Of a DNA stretch of 64,000 nt, positions 1-32,747 are shown piece by piece. The stretch is from Epinephelus fuscoguttatus (lineage: Eukaryota; Chordata; Actinopteri; Perciformes; Serranidae): the NCBI RefSeq assembly GCF_011397635.1, contig NC_064755.1, positions 38,670,059 to 38,734,058 of the forward strand, given 5' to 3'. How positions within the stretch are numbered: the stretch's first letter is position 1; every line of letters begins with the position of its first letter. The position numbers were made by a program, and so were the translations under genes. The notes beneath the pieces are model-generated. The model searched no databases, was not told where the DNA came from, and saw only the letters and a list, made by a program, of their open reading frames with translations.

Positions 1-326
1 CTGGCAGCCTCTTCATAGGTGGAGGAATTCATTTGTGGTGCATTTGTAGCTGATGGTGTCTGTGTTGTATTGGTGAGTGATGGAGATTTCTGTTTGGAGT
101 TAGTCTCCAGTGATTCTGACAGTGACAGATAATAAAGCAGAACCTCCATGTAAATACAATAAATCATAAATTAGCGGCATTCAGCTGTTAAAAATAACTT
201 TATGGAGGTGCAGTTCATAGTCTCATTGTTATACAGCTCTACATGATGCAGAATATGAGTGAGTTTTTAACACCACCCATCTGTAGCTGCTCCTCATCAC
301 CTCCTCTTCACCTCCTCATCCTGCAG

Positions 327-2601
327 GGAGCGGAGGCAGACCTGGGCAGAGGAGAGGAGGATGAATGCTGAGACGTTCGGCATCCCCCTCCGTCAGGGCC
401 GAGGCCGCGGAGGTTACCGTGGACGTGGAGGTATGGGCTTCCGCGGAGGTCGGGGTCGTTCGGCTAGCCGAGGGTCCTTCGGGCCGCCACAGGGAGGCGG
501 CGGCTTCAGGGGAGGATACAGAGGAAACCAGGCTGGACGAGAGTTCGCCGACTTATCAGCATACAGGGTAAAGTCTACTGAACTGATTTTTTTCTTTGTG
601 ACGTCATTGTCGTGAGGTAATGCAATCTACACTTTAACTGCATCCCCAGACAATGATAATGCACTAATATGTTTCATACTGTACTGTGAGTAGCGTTGTC
701 CACAATTTGTAGTGTAAGAGGTGAAACTGTGACTAAAGATTGTTGTCAGGATCTTTTTATTTATTCTGACACTATTAATGAATCATTTATTTTACAAAAT
801 ATCTGAAAATATCCATCATCATGATGTCTTAGAATCCATCACAATTAACCCAGCAACCACTGCCACTGTTACACTGATCAACACTGAAGTAGTAATAATA
901 GTAACTAGTAGTAGTACAGCTCTCAGGGTACATCATCGGGTTTTGGGGTCTCGATGAAGGAATTACTTTCTGTGAAAAAGTAAAATAACTTTGAAACACT
1001 ATTAAGTAGATGAGTAGATGCTGTAGTAAAGAGACTCTTTTAATATTTGGGTAACTTGTTTTATCTGAAACTAAATCATTTTCAATCCACAATGATAAAA
1101 GCAGCAAATCCTGATATTCTGAGAAGCCGTAGAAATAGACAAATGTCCTCTGATGAATGACCTGAACCATTAATCAATAATTAATGTCATTTGATTAATA
1201 GCAGGGTCTGTAATTAACACTTGTCGAGCACCAAATGCAGGTCGATTTTTCCCCTTGACGAGTAAATTTCTGAAGGCTACCCGCCACACTGGAGGGTAAA
1301 TGTATGTACCAAAATAGTCATGTAACTGATTACTATGTTGAGAGTCTACAGTGTTTTGGTGTCATTTACGGGCGTGCTGCTCTGCTGTCAGTGTCAGAGT
1401 TTGACACACAATCACACACACAGATTACAGATTTGTCTTTACGCACGTTACCTTTCACAATAAAAGCCCTAGACCTATGCGCTGCATCACTGCTCACCAG
1501 CAGGACCTTATTCACAAGCTGAGACTGTGGAGATGGGTTAAACAATATATTGAAAATAACTTGCCTTCTTTAAAGCGGAAATTTACCTAAACTCAGAATT
1601 CCAGTGTGTTATTTTCAAGGCTTAGAAAAGTTCAATCAGTATCTGTGAACAGTAGCATCTCTCTCTCTTTAAGCCAGAAACCAGAGAAGGAAGTCTCAAA
1701 TTTGTGATGTCACTGGGAAGGGGTGTCCAAACTTTTTTGACTGGGGGCCAGATTAGATAATGTGAAAATACCTGAGGGGGCCAGCTGCTTCTTGTATTAT
1801 ATGGGTTATTAAAAAATGACAAGACAAACGCAACTGATTAATCTTTCAGTGAAAATGTATTCAACTCTCCTCTGCTCCTGAGAGCGGTGGTCCTTTATAC
1901 TTATTTGCTGTGGCCATATCTGCTACTTAGCAGGAAATGTCTACAGTTAGGTATTTGCTTGTTTACCATCGATTTACTAAAACACATTACTTTTACCTGT
2001 GTAGTTCCTACTTGATGCATGTCTACTGTACAATAGTTTTGCCATAGTGAGCTGAAGGGAATATGATCTTGCTTGATTAACCAGTATTGTGTGACGGGTT
2101 AGGGTTAGTATAATATGAAAGTCAAGTCAAGGGCTGGTAAAAATTGGTCTGTGGGCCAAGATTGGCCCTTGGGTAGTTGGGTTTGGACATGCCTGTCATA
2201 GGGTATATAAAGTCTGAAGCTTCTCTATAGACAATAAATGGGACCCACAGAATGTTAGTTTTCTTTTTTTATAACTAAATGATCTTTATAATATTGTAGT
2301 GTTCTCAGTCTGAAACAGAAAATGTTCCCATATACTCTGAACATTCCCCCGGATGCTCTCAGCATCATCTACAACATCGTTCACCATTCATTGTCTGTGC
2401 AGCAGCTCCAGACCTTGTTCCCTGACACCACAAGTTAGAGTTTTGGGGAGAGTCTGTATTATCTCTCTGTCTCATTGTGTCATACGGATTACTGTTAATT
2501 TATCATGTTGATCTGTTCTGTATGACATCTATTGCCCGTCCTAAATGTCTTTTGTTTTTATTTCCCTTTTGTTCCAGAAGGACAACAAAGTGGCTGCATA
2601 G
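327..2601 (+). CDS. lsm14a: LSM14-family protein (RAP55), C-terminal two coding exons; 5' part outside window
   Basis: LSM14 proteins bind mRNA in P-bodies and act in translational repression and decapping. Exon 327-567 follows a ctgcag acceptor, starts with the last base of a split codon and reads [20 protein letters not shown], then a long Gly/Arg (RGG) tract with repeated GRGG/FRGG units, and ends FADLSAYR before gtaaag. The last exon, 2578-2601, follows ttgttccag and gives KDNKVAA and a TAG stop; the phases match (both whole codons). An RGG tail followed by FADxxYRK and a short last exon is typical of LSM14A/B. The Lsm domain and FDF box would lie upstream of base 1. The a-paralogue is inferred only from the gpi gene next door, as LSM14A and GPI are neighbours in human; lsm14b is the alternative. 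Confidence 0.8.
1728..2196. mobile_element. hAT-like non-autonomous DNA transposon in the LSM14 last intron
   Basis: The left end reads aggggtgtccaaacttttt and the right end reads gggtttggacatgcctg. These are imperfect terminal inverted repeats of the CAGGGGTGTCCAAAC type, which I know from hAT-derived repeats. The interior is AT-rich with degraded GGGCCA blocks near each end. No clear 8-bp target duplication was found, so the exact ends are uncertain. Confidence 0.5.
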
Positions 2602-5600
2602 TGTCGACAGGAGGAAGCCTCTCCAGAAAGGTGGAACTTCTTCACGCTTCAGTGGAAAACAAATAGTTTTGGTTGACTAAAATAATGAAGATTGTCTACT
2701 AGTTGTATATTTGTCACCAGCACTGGGGGTAGACTGCTCGAACACAACGGTGGAAACAACAACAAGAAAAACATTCTAAAAAAAAAAAAAAAAAAAAAAG
2801 TCCAGATCTCAACAAAATAATTTCCAGGTGGCTGAAATAATTATGTATAAATGTCATATTTCAGAGGGATGTTTTTTGTTTTTAATGAATTATGTCCCCG
2901 GCCCCTTTCCTAAACCTGTCTTTGATAATATTTTGTTAGCTGTCAGGGGTTGTTTGACTGACACATAGCTTTATTTGGGGGTGGGTTCAGCGTATCCTGT
3001 AAGTGCAGCACCGGAACAGCCCACAGGATCTCAGTCACACCTTTCTAACATGTATTTTTCTACTACTACATAGACTCTTCATCATCTTGTCGTCACCGTC
3101 ACGTCTCTCCCACCTCTTCAGTGCTCGTGATCTTTCACCTCAAACCTCTCTCACAGTCACTTTCAGCTCCGCAGCTTCCTTTCCTCTCTCAGTCGATCTT
3201 TAAAGTGTTGACTCGTGTTTCACATCTTGACATTAGCGTAGGGAGCAACATGTGTACTCAACTGGTTTTTGTGGTAGTTTTTACTCCCAGTCCACAAGCT
3301 AACTGGGTCACAGATGGATCATAGGTCAAACTTCAGAAGTTTTCTTTGGATATTTTTCATTTAATTCTCTGTGATTTGCTTCATTCATGAGTTGCTGGTG
3401 CTTAAAGGGGCTTCGGTTAGTTGGAGCTGTAGTGTAAAATCTTAATATTAACTAGCTTAAAGCCTCACAGCTGATAGGCCTCATAGATATGGAAGATTTA
3501 AAATGCCCAAAGTAAAACAAATCAGATTAAGTGGAAGTGTTGATGTGTGCATTAACTGGGTCATAAAAATACCATTTTTGAACTTAACTCTTTAATGAGT
3601 TGTTTTTTTATTGTAAAAAAAAATCCAATCACAACAGAGGAGTGTAATGTTTCAGTGATGTCCAGCAGAGAGCAGCACAAACCTGCCAGTACTAGACAAT
3701 ATACACTATCATGAGGACGAGAGTTTGTTTTTAGAGATGGAAAACTGCGTGGGTGCTTGAAGAGATAATTTATTAAGTACAATTGCAATGTTTCCGCAGT
3801 TTCATCAAAATCTCATGTCAGTTGACTTTGTAATAAATACATCACTTTGATTTCTGTGTTGTGATTTGATTTTTACGAAGATAAATTTGTCTCAAATTGT
3901 GTGAACGGACCAACAATCGGTATGTTAATGTGTAATCTGTGAATATAAGACACCCTCCAAGAAGACAAAAAAAGATTTGTAAACTCAGAAAACTATTTTG
4001 CAAATATAAAACGTATAAAAAAATTCAGTCAAAGGCCACAAAAAACTGCAAATTTGCAAATATAAAATTACAAAATATGAAAAATATAATATATAAAAAA
4101 TAACATTTGCAAATATAAAATGGACATGGAAATACACAAATAAAAAATCTGTGAAAGCATTTAATTAACAAACAAAAAGCATGGGTGAATATTTTCCTAA
4201 CATAAATTTAAAAAAAGATATTTGTGAATCTCAATTCTAAGCTAGCAGATTTGCATTTCACGCACACTCTATTTTTCCATTTTATATTTGCAATTTAAAA
4301 GATATGTACAATTATTTTTCGGGAATTTGTGTATTTGCACATCTGTTTTATATCTGCAAAATAGTTTTTGGTGTTTACGAATCTTTTTTTCATTTGTGGA
4401 AGTTGTACAGATTACACATTTACACACAGACTGTCAGTCTGTTCACAGCTATTGAGACAAATTGATCTCCGTAGACTAGATGTGGAAAATTCATGTCACA
4501 ATGAAAAACATTTCTTCCAGTTATTAAAGACAGAAACGCAAAACATGTTTTCTTGTAACATGTTTTTCTTTGAATTATGACAGTAACTGCACACATATAA
4601 AAGAAATACAAATATTAAGTAATATTATTATTTAACTTAATTGGTTAGATTTATTTTGGGCATTTAAAATCTTCCGTAGCCGAAGGTGTTTGCACTTTTC
4701 CAGGTGATATTACTCGTTCATACGGTCTGTACGTTCAGCTGCTGCTGCTTCCTGAGACACACTAATTTATACATTCAGGCTGAATAAAACCCACAGGTCC
4801 CATTTCATCCACCTGTTACAGTACAACTTCACGTTTAATGCCACTAACTTTGTCCCGCGGCACTGCACGGTGGTGGACAGCCCGCTAAAGCTACAGGAAG
4901 TGATGTCAACTATAAATAGAAAATAAACAGAGTAGAAATAAATGCTAGCTGTCTGCGTGTAGCAACATAGTTTTCTAGCAATACTCCTACTTCTCTTTGA
5001 GGTTACGAAGGATTGGGTCTGATGAGTTATGACTGAATAATCTGACGTCGTCTCGGCCTGGCATGATTTAAGTACTTTAAAACTCTTTCAGAGGGTTTGT
5101 TGTTGGTTTTTTTTTTTGTTTTTTTTTTTAAATCTGATTTGGCAGGAAATGTATAGAGTTGCACTTTTAATGCTGTTTTCTGTTCATTTGTCCTGAGATT
5201 GTATTCAGATAACATAGACTCTGTAGTGTCATGATAACTGACTCCACCGAGAATCAATAGGCTAAAAGACACATGAATATTGTTGTCAGCAGACCTGGGT
5301 CAAACACTGCCAACAAGGATGGCTAGGTCCGTTTGGTTTGGGCTATTTTCATCAGAGAAAAGCCGTAAAACTGACTTTCCAGCTGATCTTCAGCATCTCG
5401 AACACTTGCAGTAGTTTAAAATGTATAAAAGTAAAATGAAGTTGTGTGTTGACCCGGGGCTGCTCCCCTAAAGTTGTGTCTGCTTCATGGCTTTGACTCC
5501 AGAACAAAAGAAATTCTAATGAAAAGATGTCAGGCTGACATGCAAAGCTACCTTTAAAGTACTTAATTGTGCTCAGGAAATGTAGAGAAAATGTTTTCTT

Positions 5601-8455
5601 GATTCGCCTTAATGCTCGAGAATAACAGCTAACATCGCATCAGAGAAGAGACAAATGTACAAGAGATTTAAGACTTTATTGCACACGGCTTTTTAAAATC
5701 TTGACAAGTGGAATTGAACTTTAACGTGTTCCCTCACTGCTGTAGAAGCTGTTCCTTCGCATTAAGGCACTAAAACTGTTAGTTTCACCCGTGTGAGAGT
5801 TTTTGGGAGCTTTGAGAAAAACTGGAGTTGGACACAAGAAGAAAAGCTGCAGCTCTCAGACAGATGTGACATGTTCTCGTGTTTCACCACAATAAATATA
5901 AACTCTTACTTTGTTTGACTCAAAGTAATACATTTAAATGATGTGTTATAAAACTCAAAGTAAAATAAAATCATCTTGCAAAACTTTCTACTTCCTTATT
6001 TTGGCTTTTAATAATGACTTAGAAAGTAAGATATTCACTCTCACTCTGTCAATGTAACTATCTTGTCATTATGTTTTTATGTTTGGCTTCAAAATGCATC
6101 ATTTAAATTTGATTAATGTATTTAAAATAGTTTTTTAATCATTGATTAATGCATGAATTGATTCATAAGTAAGCACTGTAAATGTCTATAATTATTGTGG
6201 GGGTACAGTCGAGGCTCTGTTACGATATATTTATCTTCAGAAAAATCAAACCGCAGCAGACGGATGCTTCAGTTTTGGGATACGTTGGTGTCAAACGTGG
6301 CTGAAAGCTGCAAACTTTTCTTTATGTGTCCGAACTCATTGTGTATCCAGGTGTCCAGTGCAGGACAGAAACCCTAATTTGTTTTACTTTGTTTTGGGAG
6401 ACATTTCAGAGGGTCGTTGATCACAGACAGCAGTGGTTCTCAGACGTTCAGGTGTCACGTCAGAGCTGGAAAGAAAGGACAAATGTCAAAGCTTCTGTCA
6501 GGGCTGGATTACAAACCAGGGCCTGAAAGCTCTCAGCTCACTGTGGCCAAGTAGTTTGTGGTAACTTGATCAATAATGCTGACAAAGAAAGCCCATTATA
6601 AACTGAAATGACCAGAGCCTCACGGGGACAAACCAGATATAACATGACCCAGAAACAGGGAAAATACCCTGAAGACCTTAAAAAAAAAAAAAAGAACAAC
6701 CTCTAACGATTTTAAGGCATGTGGCTGGTTATGACAGACGCAGGTTAGCAGTGTTTTGTGACAAAGAGTGAACATATCAGAAACCTTAAAGTGAACAATA
6801 ACTCTTGGTAAGGGTGGTGGGAAAAAAACAAAAATCCAGAACAGCTTGAGATCATCAACACCAAGCTTTAACAATCTTAATTTAAGAGCACCATGAGCTT
6901 TTGTTACAGCTGTTTGTATGGTTTCGATCTTTGTGCTAAGCTAAGCTAGCAGTTTCCCTATTTCCAGTCTCTATACTAACTTAACTAGCTGCTGGCTGTA
7001 GCTTTGAATGTACACAAATCGGTTTCACTATAACTTGCAGCATTCACAGACAAAGCACTTGTCTTTATCTGGACACATTTTCCCCACAATTACAACATGC
7101 TAACATTATTAGCACAAGCCTATGGCATTTTACATAGTACGAATTAGCCTAGTGACTAGCAGACTTTTCCTCTTATATGAAGCCAGGGACAACAGCAACG
7201 TGTAACAAAGGAAACGGCACAAGATTCGGCTCCTTTACAACTCACAAGGTTTACTGACAAAATAACAGTCTTATACTTTACACATTATCCCCACAAATAC
7301 AACATGCTAACGTGTAGTTTGATACAGAAGAAAATCGCAAAACTCCCTTCAAAAATCAGTGATTTTAGGTTTTCTTCCTGTGTCTGGACATTACATGTTG
7401 ATACTGAAATGCCATCTTAATTTATTCAGAATTGTTCTAGTTTTTTATTTAATTCGGCTAAGGATTTTCTGTTAACATTCTTGATGCTAAGCTAACCAGC
7501 TGTAGCTTTAAATTATTTCAGTTTATATTGGTATTTCATGGTGCATTTTACTAATTCGTGTGTTCTTTATTATGTTACCACAAACTATTTACTGACAAGT
7601 ATATCCACAGTGTACAGAGACTGGGAGAATTGGGGGAGCTGGGTCAGTGGAGGTGCCTGGTGTTAATGCTGCTCTGCATATTGGGAATAAATATACTTAT
7701 AACTGATTCACTGTCCATGTTTTGTAAAAGTTAAAGGCACATTTGAGGCTCCTCTGATACAAAGTTGAGAACCACTGAGATGTAAGGAGTGTGTGTTATT
7801 GTCTGATTGGACAGATGCTGTGGGAGGAGGTGATGGAGGGGGGGTCATGTGCCTGGATATTTAAAGGAAGCCCTTTCACGTCAGGTTTTGACCAGTGATG
7901 TAAACAAACGCACACCAACACTACACGATGCTCGTATTTGTCCGTGGTCACAACAGCGGGTGGAATAAAAAAAATAATAGTTTTGAGGTTGTTGATGCAA
8001 TAACTGAAGTGGCGGTTTGAGCATCAGGAGGTCGCGTTTGCTTCTCGCTTCTGGCTTCCTGTAACACCCTCTGGAGTCACAGCCACCTGTTTTTGTCTTT
8101 GAGCCCAGCATGACGTCCTCCTCTGTGGGCCTCAGTGGACTGGGGTTTTATTAAGAGCAAATAATAAACAGTTGTTCATTACATTCATGTGTCGGCCTCA
8201 GTCTCGTCTTTACAGGTGTGGAGGGGGAGTGACAAAAGACACGTAGATGCCTGAAGGTGGGCGGTCTTCTTCCTGAAACATAATCACCTTAAGTATGTCA
8301 GAGTCTACTGTCCAGTCGCTCTGTCTGCAGTAAACACTTCCTTCAGGCTCGGATTAACATTCCCTGCATGACCAGAGAAAGAACCTGAGACCAGCTTTTA
8401 TATCAAATGTAGTCTACATACTGGTCTCACTTTCTGACCACAGCAGCCTGTACTA
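2602..8455. other. LSM14 3' UTR and intergenic DNA, no supported gene
   Basis: The start is 3' UTR with an A-tract at about 2780-2800. A possible polyadenylation signal (aataaa) lies near 3831. After that the stretch holds an inverted-repeat element at 3876-4473 (listed separately), T-rich and A-rich tracts (5109-5130, 6679-6693), and near 6936-7000 a piece of the common fish repeat containing gctaagctaagctagc and tttccagtctctat. Open frames here are short, unspliced and resemble no family I recognise. Confidence 0.55.
3876..4473. repeat. Inverted-repeat MITE, copy 1 (related copy at 57519-57830)
   Basis: The left end gaagataaatttgtctca is answered at the right end by tgagacaaattgatctcc, and the two halves form a long imperfect inverted repeat. 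Motifs such as tttgcaaatataaaatgga on the left recur in reverse on the right as tccattttatatttgcaa. The same motifs in the same order occur again at 57519-57830, which shows a dispersed family. Confidence 0.6.
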
Positions 8456-8860
8456 TACACTCACCAGCCACTTTATTAGGCACACCTTGCTAGTGCTTAG
8501 TTTGACTTTTGCCTTCAGACCTGCCTTAATTCTTGGTGTCATAGGTTCAACAAGGTGCTGGAAACATTCCTCAGAGATTCTGGTCCATATTGACATGATG
8601 ACGTCACACAGTTGCTGCAGATTTGACCAGTTTGAGATGATTTGAGCTTTGTGACATGGTGTGTTATCCTGCTGGAAGTAGCCATCAGAAGATGGGTACA
8701 CTGTGGTCATAAAGGGATGGACACGCTCAGCAACAATACTGGATCCATGCTTCCATGTTGTTTACACCAAATTCTGACCCTACCATCTGAATGTGGCAAC
8801 AGAAATGCAGACTCATCAGACCAGGCAACGTTTTTCCAATCTTCTATTGTCCAGCACTAA
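8456..8860 (-). mobile_element. Tc1-like transposon remnant with broken transposase
   Basis: The left end actcaccagccactttattagg is a typical Tc1-family terminal repeat. On the minus strand a frame reads GYFQQDNTPCHKAQIISNWS and then NLQQLCDVIMSIWTRISEEC, recognisable as the C-terminal half of a Tc1/mariner transposase. The Asp of QQDNTPCH is a DDE-domain residue. The region that normally lies between these blocks and the DNA-binding N-terminus are deleted, and the right terminal repeat is missing, so this is a dead remnant. Confidence 0.8.
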
Positions 8861-9590
8861 TCTGCCTCCATACAGAGTCCCATCAGTAATTCCCATTTTA
8901 CATATATGTATTATTACTGGCATTAATCTTTCTTCATATACATTTTATCAGCCATGCACACTTCCTCTTAAAATAATGAAGAAATAGTCTGTTGCCATTA
9001 ATTGTCTTCCATATGCATATATACAGTCATTTCCAATTTACTAAGCCATTATAGGTCTGTGTTACTGGCACTAATCTCTCTCCAAGTTCCCACACAGTCC
9101 CTGTATATTGAGCATGATCACTTTGAGTTCACATAATTAAGATATGTTCTGTATTATTGCCACTAATCCGCCTCCATACACATATTCAGCTGAGTCATAT
9201 TAAGCAGGCCTTCCTTCAGTTTACAAAATTATTATGCAATCTGTATTATAAGCACTTGTTTTAAGAAAAATTAAAAGAAAAAATACACTAAAAGCTGACT
9301 AAAATGTCATGAATTGCATCGCTAAAAGTAGACAAATATGAAGGATGTACTAAAATGTAACTAAAACTAGCATTCTTTTCTTAAGACTAAGACTAAATCT
9401 AAAATAGATGTCAAAATTAACACTGTTAAAGAAAAGTCTGTATTAGTGGCACTAATCTTCCTCCACAATCTTCCTCCACACATACATACAGTAGCATCAG
9501 AGGTTGTAATTCCCACCTTACATAACTGAGCCCCAGGCCTATATTACTGGCACTGATCCCCCTCCATACAGCCCCATACAGTCCCAGTAT
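8850..9590. repeat. Highly diverged tandem repeat upstream of gpi
   Basis: A motif close to tattactggcactaatc followed by cctccatacacatacagt recurs at about 8855-8880, 8910-8935, 8992-9030, 9060-9090, 9153-9185, 9437-9490 and 9542-9580. It often carries an aattcccatttacataa block. Spacing is irregular, about 60-250 bp, as in an old satellite or repeatedly duplicated element. It ends about 30 bp before the likely gpi promoter elements. Confidence 0.5.
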
Positions 9591-9618
9591 CAGCACACAG
9601 GGTGGAGTTTCAACCAGC

Positions 9619-9641
9619 GGGGCGGAGTGAGGCCTCATTGG
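9619..9641 (+). promoter_or_regulatory. Candidate gpi core promoter elements (GC box and inverted CCAAT)
   Basis: GGGGCGGAG lies at 9619-9627 and ATTGG (CCAAT on the other strand) at 9637-9641, about 180-200 bp upstream of the gpi start codon. No TATA box is evident, which fits a housekeeping gene. The transcription start cannot be seen. The assignment rests on motif and position only. Confidence 0.35.
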
Positions 9642-9821
9642 TGCAGACTGCCCCAACCATCCGGCCCCTGTCAGCTGTGCAGCTGCACTGTCTTCATCTC
9701 CTCCTTCTCCTCCTCATCACCACTACCACACGGAGACAAGTCCACCGCCTCTGAGGTCTGAGTAACACGGAGGACCAGCCCGCTGCCAGTATCACCAGCA
9801 CCACCAGTAACAACCACCACC

Positions 9822-28970
<19,149 letters not shown>

Positions 28971-29190
28971 ACTGTCCTCATCCTCCTCATCCTCCTCTTC
29001 CTCCTCATCCTCGTCCTCCTCTGCTGGCCCCTTGCACCTTGTAGTCCTCCCTCATTGGCTAAAACCCTGTGTTGGTGTGAGAACGAGCACTTTGTGTCTG
29101 TAGACGTGTTGCTTTCTTGTGGAGGACAGAGGAGTGTGCAGATGTTACTGTAGGTGACGACACTTTAACATAGCCTGCACTGACTTTCAA

Positions 29191-29196
29191 AATAAA
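29191..29196 (+). terminator. gpi polyadenylation signal
   Basis: AATAAA lies about 220 bp after the gpi stop codon and is followed by a GT-rich stretch (ggtgtggtgttgtgatt), the usual arrangement for 3' end cleavage. Confidence 0.75.
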
Positions 29197-29219
29197 AGTC
29201 CTGTTTGTCACTGAAGCTC

Positions 29220-31779
29220 GGTGTGGTGTTGTGATTGTACAGTGATGATTAAAGAGGAGGATAAACTCACTTTATCTTCAGTTTAGTATGGATTGACACA
29301 GAGTTGCAGCGGAGTCCTGCAACTCTGTCAGTCCGTACCAAAGCTTCTTAGATGAGAGGTGAAACATCTTCAAGGAACTCAAGCAAGTCCATTTGCCTAC
29401 ATTGCAGCACTTAAGATTGCCATAATCTGGATGACTGAGAATCTTCACCAATATGTTATCAATAATTGTGTCAATTATTTTCTTGCTTAATTGTTTTGTT
29501 CAGAAAATTATCAGTTTAAAAGAGTTGTTATTTGTCACATTTGAAAAGCTGAAACCAGAGAATGTTTTGGGGCACTTTTGCACGACAAAATAAATAAAAT
29601 GGAAGTAAATAAATAAATTAGTTATCAGAACAGCTGCAGATCAATTTTCTGTTGAACAGCTGACAGTTGCAGCTCTAAAACAGAGCAGCTTGTGATGGTG
29701 TTTAATGGTGAAATATTCAGCCAGTTAACTAACGGACATTTTGGACTGTTGATGAAACACAACAAGGCGTCTGAAGACATCAACAAGAACTCATAATGAA
29801 CATATTTCACTGTTAAATTACATTTTATCAACTCAACGATTAATCTTTAGTAAGTAATAGAATTTACACTGGGAAAGGAACAAAACTGAGAATGCTAAAA
29901 GACAGTAGTGGGAAGTAAGATGTATGTCAGTTGTACCACAGACCATTAAAACACTCTGTCTCATGCAGACTGTTAAGGGACTGTTCGTTATTTGTAAGGG
30001 AGAGAAGGTGGTGCGAAAAGGTGAAGGTTTGTCAACTGATTTTTAAAGCACTGTGGAGGGACTTTTTTTTTTTTGCAAAGAGGAGGGGCACACAAATTTA
30101 GATGGTTGTACACTGTATTTATTTTACCAACATTTTTTAAAGAAAACATGCCTTCCAACCCCTTCACCAAAATTACACTATTGCAGAATTACAGAAACTG
30201 TAAAAACAGAAATTATCACAGAGCAAGTTCATAATTATGTCGGCTTGTCTTCCATTTTGATATGAGTCCATAACTGGTCCCAAGGAGACACTCCTTTCTC
30301 CCGAACTCATAAGATGCCCTCATATGATGGGGTCTCTGTTGTCTTCCAGTGTCTTAGAATAACTCCACAGACAGTTATTAGACCCACAGTAACAACAGGA
30401 AATACAAACTTGGATACGTTCGCTCTGTGACTATGTGACCCTGTAGAGTGATGTATGAGGACATGTGTGACATGTTTTTGTGTGTTAGTTTGTATTCCTT
30501 CTCTTTCAATCTAGACTTAACTGTTAATTTTTCTTCATTTACTGGAGTCCACCTCCACATTATAAAAAAAAAAACATGCCTTGTATTCTTGTATGCCTTG
30601 AAAATAATATATGTATGCCATGTGCCGAGCCTTTCAAACCAATAAAAACTTGAATTATAAAAAACAAACACAAAAACAGAGAGTATCATTGGATTTTCAA
30701 CTTTACGATGCTCTTTGGGTGCGTCATGTGCTACAAACGCTTCCATAAGATCCATAAGCAAATCTGAGCTTAAAACAGTGATATTTCATCACTTTATTCT
30801 ACGTCTCATTTAATATCACAAACTAATCAGCACGCACGACAAAGGTGAAAAAACAATGTTTTTTTAACTCCAGGATTTTGTCATAAACTTTTAGCTTTTA
30901 GCCTCAAACACCAAAGGGTAAGATTTAAAAATCTAATTTATGGTGGAGGGAGGGTCATGCATATTCTGCTAGTCACGTAGGGAGGCTCAAGGAAAAATAT
31001 CCGTAGCTTTAGGGAGGTTAAAAAAGTAAAACAAAAATGAAGAAGTCACACTCCAGCTTTACTTGCCTCTGACAAGTATAGAACAGTCCCTAAATGTTGG
31101 AAAAGTTGAAATTGAAACAGTGGATTTGCACTTATATCATTTAAAATATCATCAGTGGTGTTTTGTTTTTTTTTTCGCTTGACCTTTTTTTTAATTCAAT
31201 CAAATGTAGTCATATCAGAGAACAAACAAACATGATGTATCACATAACAAATGTAAGCTTTGCATCGACCTTGTTCATATTATAGACACAGGCAACACAG
31301 ACATAGGCACTCAAATAACTTCATTCGTATATGCAATCACCCATATATTTAAAATATCTTATGTTTTGATTCCTTAGAGAAATTAAGATAATTACCAAAA
31401 TTCTGATTTTGACCAAGTTGAGGACTTTGTTGTACAATGATGAACACACTGTGGGCCTGTACATGTTTTATTATCTTTAAATACATAATATGTGTTGGAA
31501 ATATTTCTCACAAGCCATGAAGACAGAACTCGTCATATAATTTTATTACTAGTGCGATCATAACTTTGTTTTCAAAGCTTAAGATATTCCTGTCTTCTTT
31601 AACATCAGTGATATCAGCGGTAGATTAGCTGGACTGCTCAGTCATCAAAGCTGCTCTGCGTTCGACTTCTTCTGTCTGAGTTTTATCAGCATCTGCGTGG
31701 AGCCACTGCGCGTGCTTTTAGCCAAAAAAAAACCTTCAAACTGTCTCGTGCTGCTGTAGTTTAGTTTGTTAACAGTTTA
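29220..31779. other. gpi-mphosph6 intergenic region, no gene seen
   Basis: A short block at about 29330-29410 (gcttcttagatgagaggtgaaacatcttcaagg) resembles a widespread fish retroelement fragment. The rest is AT-rich with poly-T and poly-A tracts (30062-30074, 30562-30575, 31160-31195). Open frames are short and not conserved-looking. Confidence 0.5.
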
Positions 31780-31782
31780 ATG

Positions 31783-32543
31783 ATGGCCAACGACTCTGTG
31801 AAACTCTCCAAAAACCTCTTACGCATGAAGGTAAGTGGAGCTAACGCACTGGAGAAGGTGTTAGCCGTGTGTTAGCTAGCTTTAGCGCTCAAGAGTAGAA
31901 CGACGCTCCAAATCTCATTCAGAAATCAGATGATAATTGTTTTCCTGCTCTTTGGAAAGCTGTTACACGTGACAGACATCAACGTTATGCATGTTTATGT
32001 CGAGTTTGAGCCAGTTATTAGTTCGGCATATAGTTGAGCTACCAAATGGGGTTTAAATTTAGCCAAAGTAGCAAATAATCTGGCTCACACCGTCTTTCCT
32101 GCTTATGTTGTTGAATGGATGCCACCGCAAAATAAGTACAATTTTAAATGAGCTTCTGTTGATTAGAGGGAAACGTGTTTAGCTTATCTAAATTACCACC
32201 ATTTTACCCACCCCTGCAAATATACTGTTTGGGATTAAGTTGAAGTGTGGTCTTGTTTGCACAGTTCATGCAGAGAGGTCTGGATGCTGAGACGAAGAAG
32301 CAGCTGGAGGAAGATGAGAAGAGGATCATCAGTGATGAGCACTGGTATCTGGACCTGCCGGAGCTTAAAGCCAGAGAGTAGGTGTCAACTAATACATGCA
32401 TACAGCCTCAGTACTTTACATTCACACTCGATGCAGAGGGTTTCTTGCCAAACTTTATTCAGAAATCTGCCAGTTTATTTTTATAATTTATGTTGGCAAA
32501 TATACACATCAAATAAAAATTTAGTAATGACCTAGAGCAATGT

Positions 32544-32580
<37 letters not shown>

Positions 32581-32702
32581 AACCACATTAAAAGTAAAGT
32601 ATGCCCTTTAAAGGGCCATTGTGTAATATTTGTCCTGGTTTATTGTCAAATCTGAATCTGAATATTCTACCCATTAATATGTTTATATAAGTGTATAATT
32701 GC

Positions 32703-32747
<45 letters not shown>

